This document shows, one piece after another, positions 52,100-60,505 of a stretch of 64,000 bases of DNA. The position numbers and the translations under genes were made by a program. Location: assembly GCF_002093115.1 (NCBI RefSeq), contig NZ_NAAD01000009.1, positions 62,001-126,000 on the forward strand, written 5' to 3'. The notes beneath the pieces were generated by a model. It saw nothing but the letters and a program-made list of their open reading frames with translations, ran no database searches and was not told the origin of the DNA. This DNA is from Geothermobacter hydrogeniphilus (GTDB taxonomy: Bacteria; Desulfobacterota; Desulfuromonadia; Desulfuromonadales; Geothermobacteraceae). Numbering within the stretch: the stretch's first letter is position 1; each line of letters begins with the position of its first letter.

Positions 52100-52519
52100 T
52101 CAGGAGAGACTGGCCCCTGTTGTCGTCATGGTCAGTTTGCCGTGCTTGACCCCCTTGGTCCCGATCAGTTCATCAGCCAGCCGTTTCACTTTACGGCTGG
52201 CCCCCCGGACGACAACCACTTCCAGACAATGGTGGGCGTCGAGGTGAACATGCAGCGCCGAGACGATGGCATCATGGTGCGAATGCTGGTGGTCGGTCAG
52301 TTTGTCCGCCAGGTCGCGGGTATGATGATCGTAGACCAGGGTGACGGTGCCGACGGTTTCGCTGTCATCCTGGCGCCATTCCTGTTCAACCAGGGCGGCT
52401 CGGATCAGGTCCCGTATAGCCTCGGACCGATTCGCATAGCCCTTGTCTCCAATCATCCGGTCAAAACGGCTCAACAGATCCTGGTCGATAGAGATGCCGA
52501 AGCGGGTCAGATCGGTCAT
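52100..52519 (-). CDS. nikR: NikR nickel-responsive repressor
   Basis: 139 aa. N-terminal ribbon-helix-helix ([31 protein letters not shown]) and C-terminal ACT-like nickel domain with the conserved ligands: H79, H90, H92 and C98 in '[14 protein letters not shown]'. Slightly longer than average. GGAGGAG precedes the ATG. A 10-bp palindrome GGTACGTACC (52532-52541) overlaps its leader, but it does not match the classical GTATGA operator. No nickel transporter gene is in the window, so its targets lie elsewhere. Confidence 0.93.
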   Translation of the reverse strand: MTDLTRFGISIDQDLLSRFDRMIGDKGYANRSEAIRDLIRAALVEQEWRQDDSETVGTVTLVYDHHTRDLADKLTDHQHSHHDAIVSALHVHLDAHHCLEVVVVRGASRKVKRLADELIGTKGVKHGKLTMTTTGASLS

Positions 52520-52704
52520 GTTCGCTCCTCCGGTACGTACCTGATTGGAACCGACGTTGAGCGCGGTCGATGGGGATTACATCGGGAGCCGTCGGCCGGT
52601 CAACATCGCCCGGATACTTTGTCACAGCCACCCGGAAGGGTCAAGGATCTTGCCTTCTTAGCCGTTGCTATCCCCTTTTTATCCACAGGTTTCCCACGCT
52701 CCAT

Positions 52705-52752
52705 TCACAAGATGTTGGGTGGTGGTGCAGGGAAAATCCCAAGATGTAGTGT
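52705..52752 (+). promoter_or_regulatory. Pair of NrdR-type boxes upstream of nrdD
   Basis: TCACAAGATGTTGGGT (52705-52720) and TCCCAAGATGTAGTGT (52737-52752) each match most positions of the NrdR consensus acaCwAtATaTwGtgt. Their starts are 32 bp apart, three helical turns, as is typical of tandem NrdR sites. They point to ATP/dATP-dependent repression of the anaerobic reductase operon by NrdR, whose gene is not in this window. Confidence 0.7.
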
Positions 52753-52760
52753 TTTTCCCC

Positions 52761-52788
52761 TTGACTCCCCCACCCCCTGTGCTAGATT
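52761..52788 (+). promoter_or_regulatory. Candidate sigma-70 promoter of nrdD
   Basis: TTGACT (52761-52766), 16-bp C-rich spacer, TAGATT (52783-52788), 47 bp before the start codon and directly downstream of the two NrdR-type boxes. Confidence 0.55.
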
Positions 52789-52835
52789 GAAACCGTTTCC
52801 GTCTGTTGATGATGTTTTGCTGGAGGGAGGGCCCC

Positions 52836-54827
52836 ATGCTGGAATTCATTCGTAAACGTGATGGCCGGTTGGCCGCTTTCGAACCCGACAAAATTATCGA
52901 GGCGATCCGCAAGGCAGTGCAGGCGGTCGGGGGAAGTGACCTCGAAAAACCGAAACAGATTACCGCCCAGGTTTCCGGGATTCTTGAAGTCATCTACAAG
53001 GACGGTCGGGTTCCGACCGTGGAGAATGTTCAGGACCTGGTTGAAAAATGCCTGATCGAAAATGGCCACGCCCGGGTTGCCAAGGCCTATATTCTTTACC
53101 GGCAGCAGCATGCCTCGTTGCGTCGCACCCAGCAGTTCATGCAGGAGGCCGCCGAGTCGGTCGATTCCTATCTCACCCAGGAGGACTGGCGGGTTAACGA
53201 AAACGCCAACATGGGGTATTCCCTGCAGGGGCTGAATAATCACATCGCCGCCAACATCACCAGCAATTACTGGTTGAGTAAGATCTATCCGGGGTACATC
53301 GCCGACGCTCATCGCAACGGCGATTTTCACATCCATGATCTCGGCATGCTGTCGGTCTACTGTTGTGGCTGGGATCTCAAGGATCTGCTGCTCAAGGGGT
53401 TCACCGGGGCCTACGGCAAGGTTCAGAGCGGTCCGGCCCGGCATTTTCGCACCGCTCTCGGTCAGGCCGTCAACTTTTTCTACACCCTCCAGGGTGAAGC
53501 GGCGGGGGCCCAGGCCTTCGCCAGCTTCGACACCCTGTTGGCGCCCTTCATCCGCTACGACGGGCTCACCTACGCCGAGGTGAAGCAGGCGATGCAGGAG
53601 TTCATTTTCAACATGAACGTGCCGACCCGGGTCGGCTTCCAGACGCCGTTCACCAACATCACCATGGACTTGGTGCCACCTTCCGGGCTTGGTGCCGAAG
53701 GCGTTGTGATCGGTGGTGAAATCCAGGAGGCGACCTACGGCGAGTTCCAGGTTGAGATGGATCTCTTCAATCGAGCCTTCTGCGAGGTGATGATGGAAGG
53801 TGACAGCTCCGGCAGGATCTTCTCCTTTCCGATTCCGACCTACAACATCACCCGCGATATCGACTGGGACAGCGAGCGGCTCAAACCGGTCTGGGAGATG
53901 ACCGCCAAGTACGGAATCCCCTATTTTTCCAATTTTATCAACTCCGACATGGATCCGGAGGATGCCCGTTCCATGTGTTGTCGGCTGCGTCTCGACAATC
54001 GTGAGCTGCGTCGTCGTGGTGGTGGCTTGTTCGGTTCCAATCCGCTCACCGGGTCGATCGGCGTGGTCACCGTCAACCTGCCGCGTGCCGCCTATCTGGC
54101 CGACAGCATAACCAGCTTCTACGCCCGCATCTCGGAACTGATGCGCTTCGCCTTTGAGTCGCTGGAGATCAAGCGCAAGCAGTTGGAACGGTTCACCGCC
54201 GAGGGACTCTACCCCTTCAGCCGTTTCTACCTCTCGGGGGTCAAGGAGCGTTCGGGGCGTTTCTGGGACAACCATTTCTCCACAGTCGGCCTGCTCGGCA
54301 TGAATGAGGCGGCCCTGAACCTGCTCGGTTGCTGTATTGACAGTGAGGAGGGCAAGTCCTTTGCCGAGGGAACTCTCAAGTTCATGCGCCAGCAGTTGGA
54401 GAGCTATCAGGAGGAAACCGGCCATCTCTACAATCTGGAGGCCACCCCCGCCGAGGGGACCAGCTACCGGCTGGCCCGCCTTGACCGTGAACGTTACCCG
54501 GATATCCGGGCCGCCGGTGAAGAACAGCCCTATTACACCAATTCGAGCCAGTTGCCGGTTGGCTGTACTGAGGATATTTTCTGGGCACTCAAACACCAGG
54601 ATGACCTGCAGACCCTGTATACCGGCGGAACCGTTTTTCATGGTTTTCTCGGTGAACGCCTTGAAGACTGGCGGTCGGCCCGTCTGCTGGTCAGGCGAAT
54701 TGCCGAGAATTTTCATTTGCCCTATTTCACCATCAGCCCGACCTTCACCATCTGTCCGGTGCATGGCTATATTTCCGGCGAACATTTCGCCTGTCCCCAT
54801 CACCGCAACGAAGGCGCGGCGGCCTGA
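52836..54827 (+). CDS. nrdD: Anaerobic ribonucleoside-triphosphate reductase, main polypeptide lacking the glycyl-radical segment
   Basis: 663 aa from the ATG behind GGAGGGAGG. An N-terminal ATP-cone (IRKRDGRLAAFEPDKIIEAI) senses ATP/dATP. The catalytic barrel has NMNVPTRVGFQTPFTNITMD, 'RMCCRLRLDN'-type cysteines (SMCCRLRLDNRE) and 'GSIGVVTVNLPRAAY'. It ends shortly after the first half of the zinc site (TICPVHGYISGEHFACPHH). The usual C-terminal glycyl-radical loop is missing from this chain and is found in the next small gene. Converts NTPs to dNTPs without oxygen. Confidence 0.92.
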   Translation: MLEFIRKRDGRLAAFEPDKIIEAIRKAVQAVGGSDLEKPKQITAQVSGILEVIYKDGRVPTVENVQDLVEKCLIENGHARVAKAYILYRQQHASLRRTQQFMQEAAESVDSYLTQEDWRVNENANMGYSLQGLNNHIAANITSNYWLSKIYPGYIADAHRNGDFHIHDLGMLSVYCCGWDLKDLLLKGFTGAYGKVQSGPARHFRTALGQAVNFFYTLQGEAAGAQAFASFDTLLAPFIRYDGLTYAEVKQAMQEFIFNMNVPTRVGFQTPFTNITMDLVPPSGLGAEGVVIGGEIQEATYGEFQVEMDLFNRAFCEVMMEGDSSGRIFSFPIPTYNITRDIDWDSERLKPVWEMTAKYGIPYFSNFINSDMDPEDARSMCCRLRLDNRELRRRGGGLFGSNPLTGSIGVVTVNLPRAAYLADSITSFYARISELMRFAFESLEIKRKQLERFTAEGLYPFSRFYLSGVKERSGRFWDNHFSTVGLLGMNEAALNLLGCCIDSEEGKSFAEGTLKFMRQQLESYQEETGHLYNLEATPAEGTSYRLARLDRERYPDIRAAGEEQPYYTNSSQLPVGCTEDIFWALKHQDDLQTLYTGGTVFHGFLGERLEDWRSARLLVRRIAENFHLPYFTISPTFTICPVHGYISGEHFACPHHRNEGAAA

Positions 54828-54930
54828 CGAGGTTGAATCATGTCCGATTGGCAAGGACTTTACTGGAGCGCGGTCGCATTGACCCAGTCACGGAACGGTG
54901 CGCGCCCGCTCGCATCCAGAGGAGGATCAG

Positions 54931-55074
54931 ATGGCGACCAAGTGCGATGCAAGAACGGAGGTTTACTCAAGGGTGTGCGGATTCTTTCGCCCGGTTCAGC
55001 AGTGGAACAAGGGGAAGAAGGAAGAGTTCAAGGACCGTGCTGAATACCTGGTAGCCCAGAAGGGCAAGGACTGA
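54931..55074 (+). CDS. Separate 47-aa glycyl-radical segment of NrdD
   Basis: It begins MATKCDARTEVYSRVCGFFR, then PVQQWNKGKKEEFKDRAEYL. This is the exact C-terminal block of class III reductases: one zinc-ligand Cys before TEVYSR, the radical Gly in RVCGFF, and the RPVQxWNxGKxEEFxDR tail. AGAGGAGG precedes the ATG. It lies in a different frame from nrdD, 103 bp downstream, with stops in between, so it is not a simple frameshift of the same chain. The two chains presumably assemble, sharing the zinc site. Confidence 0.85.
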   Translation: MATKCDARTEVYSRVCGFFRPVQQWNKGKKEEFKDRAEYLVAQKGKD

Positions 55075-55089
55075 TACCGGGACTGACTT

Positions 55090-55785
55090 ATGGCAATTAA
55101 AGGTTTTCAGGGAACAAGCCTGTTGGATTATCCCGGCAGGATTGCTTCCCTGGTTTTTTTTTCCGGTTGCAATCTGACCTGCCCCTTCTGCCACAATCCT
55201 TCCCTGGTCCTTGCCCCGGAAACCCTTGACGATTACCCGCTTGAGGCGGTGCTGGAGGATCTGGAAGCCAGGCGCGAATTTATTGACGGGGTGGTGATGA
55301 CCGGCGGTGAGCCGACCCTGGCGCCGGAGTTGGTCTGCCTGGCCGAGCAGGTCAAAGATCTTGGTCTGCTGGTCAAGATCGATACCAATGGGTTGGCCCC
55401 CCAGGTTCTGGAGTCACTGCTTCAGCGGCGCTGGCTCGATTTCGTCGCGCTGGATCTGAAAACCTCCCCGCAACGTTATGGTGAGCTTCACCGTGGGCCG
55501 GTCAGTCTCGGCGTGTTGCGGCGTACCGTCGAGTTGTTGTTGCAGGGCGGGATGGAATATGAGTTGCGTACTACCTGTGTTCCCGGTCTCGTTGAGAAGC
55601 GTGATATCGAGGCCCTCGGCAAACTGGTGAGCGGGGCTTCGCGCTGGGTGCTGCAGCAGTTTGTGCCGGAGCATGCCCTGGATGATGGCTGCAGTGCTTT
55701 GCAGCCACATTCCCCCGAAGCCATGGAAGATCTGCGGTCTGTTGCTGCCGGCTATGTGGATGAGGCGGTGTTGCGGGGACTCTGA
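55090..55785 (+). CDS. nrdG: Anaerobic ribonucleotide reductase activase (radical SAM)
   Basis: 231 aa. Radical SAM cluster motif CNLTCPFC (C27, C31, C34), 'MTGGEPTL' SAM-binding element and 'KIDTNG'. The N-terminus 'FQGTSLLDYPGRIASLVFFS' is typical of NrdG-type activases. It uses S-adenosylmethionine to create the glycyl radical on NrdD, here presumably on the 47-aa segment encoded 15 bp upstream. Last gene of the operon; a terminator follows. Confidence 0.92.
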   Translation: MAIKGFQGTSLLDYPGRIASLVFFSGCNLTCPFCHNPSLVLAPETLDDYPLEAVLEDLEARREFIDGVVMTGGEPTLAPELVCLAEQVKDLGLLVKIDTNGLAPQVLESLLQRRWLDFVALDLKTSPQRYGELHRGPVSLGVLRRTVELLLQGGMEYELRTTCVPGLVEKRDIEALGKLVSGASRWVLQQFVPEHALDDGCSALQPHSPEAMEDLRSVAAGYVDEAVLRGL

Positions 55786-55814
55786 TCCGGATTTTCGGGG
55801 GACAAGAATCACAC

Positions 55815-55849
55815 AGAAAAGCCGCGGCCCGAAAGGTCGCGGCTTTTCT
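55815..55849 (+). terminator. Rho-independent terminator after nrdG
   Basis: AGAAAAGCCGCG (55815-55826) pairs with CGCGGCTTTTCT (55838-55849), continuing inward to a small GAAA-containing loop, then GTTTT. The symmetric A/T arms could serve both strands. Confidence 0.85.
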
Positions 55850-55886
55850 GTTTTAGTGACAACAAAGACAGGCTAAGTGGACGTGG

Positions 55887-55997
55887 TCAGGAATTCAGCC
55901 ACAGCAGCAGGGAAAAAAACAGCACCACCAGGACGCTTCCGGCCAGGGTGTAGAGCAGATAATTAACAATGTTGCGATCCCGATTCGATGGTGCCAT
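55887..55997 (-). CDS. 36-aa single-span membrane protein
   Basis: It begins MAPSNRDRNIVNYLLYTLAG and continues as one hydrophobic helix to 'LLLWLNS'. GGGGGA lies 3-4 bp before the ATG. Basic N-terminus and single span only; no family recognised. It stands between the nrd terminator and a region with no gene, so it is monocistronic if real. Confidence 0.45.
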   Translation of the reverse strand: MAPSNRDRNIVNYLLYTLAGSVLVVLFFSLLLWLNS

Positions 55998-55999
55998 GA

Positions 56000-56402
56000 G
56001 TCCCCCTGGAATTAGTTTTCCCTTAATTTGCAACAAGGATGCCATTTGCGGGAGACGATCCCGTTATAGGTAGAACTTGCTGTTATGATTGAGAAAAAGA
56101 ACAGACACGTAAAGAAGATGCGAGGCTGTCGGGGGAGGACTGTTACGGTAAAATGCCGAAATTGGTTATTTGGCCGGACAATCAGTGTCGATGATAAATC
56201 AGATAGTCGGAGAGCGCCGCACAACAACGAGGTGCGGGCTCTCTGCGTTGCCGGCACACGATCATGCCGGCAATTGCCTGGACTGAAATGCGTTTTTCCA
56301 AAAATCTGCGGCGCACCATCAGATTCGCCGCAGATTTTTGGGAAGCGCGGGCAGGACAATGACTTGCACTCTTCGCCGGTGATGAGTTCACTGATTCAGA
56401 TT
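56000..56402. other. Gene-free region with two perfect hairpins
   Basis: No gene is supported. TTGCCGGCA (56248-56256) and TGCCGGCAA (56265-56273) form a 9-bp stem with an 8-nt loop. CCAAAAATCTGCGGCG (56298-56313) and CGCCGCAGATTTTTGG (56326-56341) form a perfect 16-bp stem with a 12-nt loop. Neither is followed by a T-run on either strand in the standard terminator position. They may be the 3' end of the cytochrome transcript, a small RNA, or the remnant of a palindromic mobile unit. Confidence 0.5.
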
Positions 56403-56669
56403 TCAGTGTTCAGTGAGCTTGTGGCAGAAGAGACAGCGAAATTTTGGCGGATGCTTGGGCGGAAAAGGAATCTTTTCTTCGGTGTGGCATTCTTTGCAGA
56501 ATTTTTCCCCCGCTTTTTTCCCTTCGTTGCGGATGATGGGGTAATACTTCTGGTGAATGTTGTCAAAGGGGACCCTGGTGGTTTTTTCCTGTCCCGAGAT
56601 CAGGAAAAAAGTACCGAGAACGGCAATCATAATAGCAACAAAAATCAGATCACGTTTTTGCAAGGCCAT
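56403..56669 (-). CDS. Small membrane-anchored di-heme c-type cytochrome
   Basis: 88 aa with an uncleaved-looking N-terminal helix (about 8-25) and two CxxCH haem-attachment motifs: CKECH (58-62) and CLFCH (79-83). A PPKHPPKF linker lies between them. Additional His residues (H39, H73, H88) could supply distal ligands. It is exposed on the periplasmic side. Such small cytochromes are common in metal-reducing Desulfuromonadota; its redox partner is not evident. Confidence 0.88.
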   Translation of the reverse strand: MALQKRDLIFVAIMIAVLGTFFLISGQEKTTRVPFDNIHQKYYPIIRNEGKKAGEKFCKECHTEEKIPFPPKHPPKFRCLFCHKLTEH

Positions 56670-56724
56670 GATTTCATAAACCCTTCGTTCCAGCTCTTAC
56701 GTTCGTCTGGTTGAGGTGATGACG

Positions 56725-57699
56725 TTAATCCCCGCTGCGCAGGGTGTCGAGGAAGCCTTCCAGCTTCATTCTGTTGGCAGCGTCGAGTTCCCCCGGCCGC
56801 TGGTTGAACAGCTTCAGCAGTGGATACCTGAGCTGTTGACGAATGAGCATTTCTTCAATCTGTTGCGAGGGGGCGTTGCTGCTGAACAGCAGGATTCCGT
56901 CTGTCGGGGTGTGATCAAGATCATCCCGGCAGAAACTTGTCCGGGTGAAGATGTCGTACGGCAGGGTGAATTGACGGTACTGTTCGACCAGGGAATCGCT
57001 TTCGAAAGGCATGGCGGCCTGTCGCCCCTGCTCACAGTAAATGACGGCCGCGCCCTGTTCTTCAAGGGTTTCATAAAGGTTGCTGCAGAGGGGGATTTCA
57101 CCGATACAGGCAAGTTGCAGTTGTTGCGGGCGTCGCGGTTGATGTTCCAGTTCGATAAGCCGGCTGTCAACCTGGTCCGCAAAGACCTGGGGATCTCCCT
57201 GCATGTCACAGGTCGCCAGCAGCAGTTCGATGACCTGTCTGCTTGAACCGCGTTGCTGTTCGCGAAACAGGCAATCGATCCGGTTGATTTTGCCGCGAAT
57301 CCGGTTCAGCTGCTGCCGGGCCCGGTCGATGTCGGCCGGTGCGGCGCCGAAATGTCGTGCCAGTTTTTTTATCTCCAGGGCCAGGCTTTCCGCCGAGCGG
57401 TCCGCCGGATAGGTGAAGGGAATGACGCTGACATCGTGCAGCTTGAGCAGGGCGGCCAATTCGCCGATTCCGGGCCGGTTATTGGTGACCACGATGACTT
57501 CGCGGATGCCATGACGCAGAATGCAGCTGTAGAAGCCTTTGAGCCAGGGGTCGCAATGGACCGGGAAGCCTGCCAGTTCGGCCTCGTCGATCAGCTCTCC
57601 GGGATTTTCTGCCGCCAGAAAGAGCTGCCGCAGATCAACCGGTTGCCTGCCTGCGGCGATCAGGATTTCAAGCGGAATCGTAGCGGTAAAGCCAATCAT
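56725..57699 (-). CDS. 2-hydroxyacyl-CoA dehydratase D-component-like protein
   Basis: 324 aa. The N-terminus 'MIGFTATIPLEILIAAGRQP' then VDLRQLF and 'CDPWLKGFYSCILRHGIREV' matches the HgdB/FldC-type superfamily, which normally binds a [4Fe-4S] cluster. Cysteines at the usual positions are partly retained (C in 'HCDPW', 'ACIGEIPL', 'SFCRDD'). It stands alone without an activating ATPase or second subunit, so it may be one of the stand-alone homologues involved in electron transfer or unknown reductions. Confidence 0.65.
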   Translation of the reverse strand: MIGFTATIPLEILIAAGRQPVDLRQLFLAAENPGELIDEAELAGFPVHCDPWLKGFYSCILRHGIREVIVVTNNRPGIGELAALLKLHDVSVIPFTYPADRSAESLALEIKKLARHFGAAPADIDRARQQLNRIRGKINRIDCLFREQQRGSSRQVIELLLATCDMQGDPQVFADQVDSRLIELEHQPRRPQQLQLACIGEIPLCSNLYETLEEQGAAVIYCEQGRQAAMPFESDSLVEQYRQFTLPYDIFTRTSFCRDDLDHTPTDGILLFSSNAPSQQIEEMLIRQQLRYPLLKLFNQRPGELDAANRMKLEGFLDTLRSGD

Positions 57700-57719
57700 G
57701 TGGTGGTCTTCCTTTCAAC

Positions 57720-58046
57720 TCAATCGGACTTGATGAACAACAGGTAGATCATCAGTCCGATGATAACGACCCCGCCGCCGATGAAGACCAGCAGCGTCGA
57801 ATTGGATCCCCCCTGGAGGTCGGTTCCCTGCTGCAGGGTATATGAGATCAGCCAGACGAAGCCGGTCAGGCCCATCACCGATCCCAGGAACCCGTACCAG
57901 CGTTTGAAAAGGCAGAGCGCTGCGATGATGCCCATGGAGCCGAGAAAGGCCGGATTTTGAACAAGTTCGGCGAGGTTCATCTGCCGCAGCAGTTCCACCA
58001 GGTGTTCGGTCTGCAGACTTTGGAAAAACTCCTTGAGAGCTTCCAT
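57720..58046 (-). CDS. Small three-span membrane protein
   Basis: 108 aa. An amphipathic N-terminal segment (MEALKEFFQSLQTEHLVELL), then three hydrophobic helices (SMGIIAALCLFKRWYGFLG; GLTGFVWLISYTLQQG; LVFIGGGVVIIGLMIYLLFI). No family recognised. It lies 20 bp upstream of the dehydratase-like gene on the same strand, so the two are probably co-transcribed. Confidence 0.65.
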   Translation of the reverse strand: MEALKEFFQSLQTEHLVELLRQMNLAELVQNPAFLGSMGIIAALCLFKRWYGFLGSVMGLTGFVWLISYTLQQGTDLQGGSNSTLLVFIGGGVVIIGLMIYLLFIKSD

Positions 58047-58278
58047 CTTGGTCCCCTTTGTTGTGGCCGGCAGTCAGTGAATCAAAATTGAGCAATGGTA
58101 AATCATTGCCATCGCAACCGCAAGTCTCTGTCGTGGGAGGTCACGGCTGTAAGTGGTGGAAGGGATCGCGGTTGACATTTTACAGGGGGCACACTAGCAT
58201 CATATATTCGCCCTCAGGGTCCCGTCTCTTTCTTCGGGTCCCTTTTCCCTGGTTCTGTCGGAAGAGATAACTGGCACG

Positions 58279-59139
58279 ATGGTACAACGACCCATAGGTA
58301 TTTTTGATTCGGGGATTGGTGGCCTGACGGTTCTCAAGGAGGCGATGCGGCTGCTGCCGGAAGAAAGATTTGTCTACCTCGGTGATACCGCGCGCGTGCC
58401 GTATGGAACCAAGAGCCCGGCGACCGTCATAGGCTATGCCGAGCAGGCGGCCGGATTCCTGGTTTCCCGGGGGGTCAAACTGTTGGTGGTGGCCTGCAAC
58501 ACCGCATCTGCCGTAGCCCTGCCTCACCTGGCGGCCTGCTTTCAGCTGCCGGTCGTTGGTGTGATCGAGCCCGGAGCCCGCCAGGCCGTAAAGGCTTCCT
58601 CGCGCGGGCGAATCGGGGTGGTTGGAACCGAGGGGACGGTTCGCAGTATGGCCTACAACAAGGCGATTTTGCGGGCCAATCCACTCGCCAGAGTGGTGAG
58701 TGCTGCCTGCCCGCTGTTTGTTCCCCTGGCTGAAGAAGGCTGGGCCGGCCACCGGGTGGCACGGATTACCGCTGAAGAATACCTGGAGCCCCTTTGTCGG
58801 GAAGGGATCGATACCCTGGTGCTCGGCTGTACTCACTATCCGTTGCTCAAGCCGGTTCTGTCGGAGCTGCTGGGCACGGAAACAGTCCTGGTCGACTCGG
58901 CGGCGGCAACTGCCGTTGCAGTGCGCGACCTGCTCAGGGAGCGGAATCTCTCCTGTCGGAGTGGCCGGGGCGGGGTACATTTCCATGTGACCGATCTGCC
59001 CGATCGCTTCTGTCGCGTCGGCAGCGCGTTTCTCGGTGCCGAGCTGACGGGAGTCGAGCAGGTTGAGCTTGGCGGAGGTGTTCAATCGTCCGCCGTCGGG
59101 GACGAACGTCTGATGGTTGAAGCTGGTGGGGTGGTCTGA
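58279..59139 (+). CDS. murI: Glutamate racemase
   Basis: 286 aa. Makes D-glutamate for peptidoglycan. Both catalytic cysteines are present: C73 in VVACNTASA and C184 in VLGCTHYPLL. N-terminal signature GIFDSGIGGLTVLKEA and VYLGDTARVPYG are intact. The normal family length is about 265-285. It overlaps the next gene by one base (TGATG). Confidence 0.95.
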   Translation: MVQRPIGIFDSGIGGLTVLKEAMRLLPEERFVYLGDTARVPYGTKSPATVIGYAEQAAGFLVSRGVKLLVVACNTASAVALPHLAACFQLPVVGVIEPGARQAVKASSRGRIGVVGTEGTVRSMAYNKAILRANPLARVVSAACPLFVPLAEEGWAGHRVARITAEEYLEPLCREGIDTLVLGCTHYPLLKPVLSELLGTETVLVDSAAATAVAVRDLLRERNLSCRSGRGGVHFHVTDLPDRFCRVGSAFLGAELTGVEQVELGGGVQSSAVGDERLMVEAGGVV

Positions 59140-59762
59140 TGGGACAGCGGCTGCTGCTGATTGCTTTTCTGCTGGTTCTTGGCGTTTTGGGCGGGTTGCT
59201 GGCGCGCAGATACCTGGTGAAGACGTCGGATCAGCCCGCCCCGACAATTGCCCGCCCCGTTCGACCGACAGTCATGAGGGAAGTGCTGCTGTATTTTATA
59301 ACGGCTGACGGTCATCGTCTGGAAGCCGAGAATCGCCAGGTCGAGGATTGCCCGAATGACGAAGAGTGTCTTCTGGCGATCCTGCAGTCTCTGGTTGAAG
59401 GCCCGAATGGTGAACGTGTTCCGGTCCTCCCCGCTCGTACCCGGATTCGTTCGGTGAAAATCGAGGATGACCTGGTGGCCGTTGATTTCAGCCGGGACTT
59501 TATTGCCGCCCATCCCGGCGGCAGTCATGCGGAACTGTTGACGGTCTATGCCGTTGTCGATACTCTGGCAGTTAACTTTCCCTATGTCCGGCAGGTTCGT
59601 TTTCTGGTCGAGGGAAAGGCTGTCGATACAATCAAGGGACATGTTGACCTGCGGGCCCCGGTGATCGCCGACTTTCGTTATGTCCGGTCGGATAGCCGTC
59701 TTCCTGAATTGCCGGACGAACTTTTCAATGTTCCGTCTGGTGAGACGCAGCGTGGTCGCTGA
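59139..59762 (+). CDS. GerMN-domain membrane-anchored protein
   Basis: 207 aa. One N-terminal transmembrane helix (LLLIAFLLVLGVLGGLLARR), a short linker, then a GerMN domain: 'LLYFITADGHRLEAENRQVE', 'VDFSRDFIAAHPGGSHAELL', 'VRFLVEGKAVDTIKGHVDL'. The domain is found in sporulation/germination proteins and in many non-spore-formers, where it is envelope-associated. Coupling to murI fits a cell-wall role. No lipobox is seen. Confidence 0.85.
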   Translation: MGQRLLLIAFLLVLGVLGGLLARRYLVKTSDQPAPTIARPVRPTVMREVLLYFITADGHRLEAENRQVEDCPNDEECLLAILQSLVEGPNGERVPVLPARTRIRSVKIEDDLVAVDFSRDFIAAHPGGSHAELLTVYAVVDTLAVNFPYVRQVRFLVEGKAVDTIKGHVDLRAPVIADFRYVRSDSRLPELPDELFNVPSGETQRGR

Positions 59763-59872
59763 GGTCGGAGCATGGCCGGAGCCGGTTTGCGGCGATTCCG
59801 GTCTGCATACGCAGGAAGTTTATTGCATTGGTGGATCAGGACGTTGTCTTTTGATGCGGGTTGAGGGTTGTC

Positions 59873-60427
59873 ATGATAGTCGGGTTTAACCACAACTTTC
59901 GTTACAAGGGTGAACTCTACCATGTCCAGACCGAGGATGGTGGGCTGAAGTCGCCGACAATTGTCACCCTGCTGTACTGTGGCGGGACCATCCTCGCGTC
60001 ACAGAAAACCTCCTATGCCGATATCACCAAGGTTGACAACCTCGGGCAGGTGGTTGAAGACCTGATGAAAGAGCAGCACAAGGAGATGCTTCGGCGACTC
60101 AAGGATGGCGAGTTCGATGACCGTCTGCAGGGTCACCAGCCGATTGTCAATCCCGCGGTGGAGCCGAAGTCGGAAGGGGCACGGGTGTCCGACGCCGCTG
60201 TCGTCTCCGGGGATGCACAGAAGCGGCAGGAGCGTCCCGCCGCGGTTCCGTCCCCCCGGAAGCAGGCGTCCGGGGCCGAGTCCCAGGTCGTCAAGGCGGC
60301 AGACAAACCGGCCGCCCCGGTTGCGCAGAAGGCTCCTTCTGTTCCCCCCGGTCAGGCTGCGGAGACTGCCGAACCGGGACTTGATGACATTATCCTTTCC
60401 TACCTGGTCGGAGATGACGAAAAGTAA
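59873..60427 (+). CDS. Conserved hypothetical protein with Pro/Ala-rich tail
   Basis: About 184 aa from the ATG at 59873 behind GAGGGTTG (MIVGFNHNFRYKGELYHVQT). The first 85 residues form a compact beta-rich domain (HVQTEDGGLKSPTIVTLLYC, GGTILASQKTSYADI). I recognise this as a Deltaproteobacteria-type conserved hypothetical, but know of no function. Residues 100-184 are Ala/Pro/Lys-rich and disordered, ending in an acidic helix (LDDIILSYLVGDDEK). It precedes the kinase gene by 78 bp. Confidence 0.65.
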   Translation: MIVGFNHNFRYKGELYHVQTEDGGLKSPTIVTLLYCGGTILASQKTSYADITKVDNLGQVVEDLMKEQHKEMLRRLKDGEFDDRLQGHQPIVNPAVEPKSEGARVSDAAVVSGDAQKRQERPAAVPSPRKQASGAESQVVKAADKPAAPVAQKAPSVPPGQAAETAEPGLDDIILSYLVGDDEK

Positions 60428-60505
60428 AGCTTCTCTTTTCCGCAACCACCCGCTGATGCCCCTGTCGGGAGTGACAGCCACGCCTGTGACGCGAATGGAA
60501 TCGAC

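Noticed and set aside
52782-54854. A 690-residue open frame on the minus strand across nrdD
   Set aside because: It is exactly antisense to a fully recognisable reductase, has no family motifs and no ribosome site; long antisense frames are expected in GC-rich coding DNA.
54840-55043. A 67-residue frame overlapping the 47-aa glycyl-radical gene
   Set aside because: No ribosome site and no family features, while the other frame encodes an unmistakable NrdD C-terminus.
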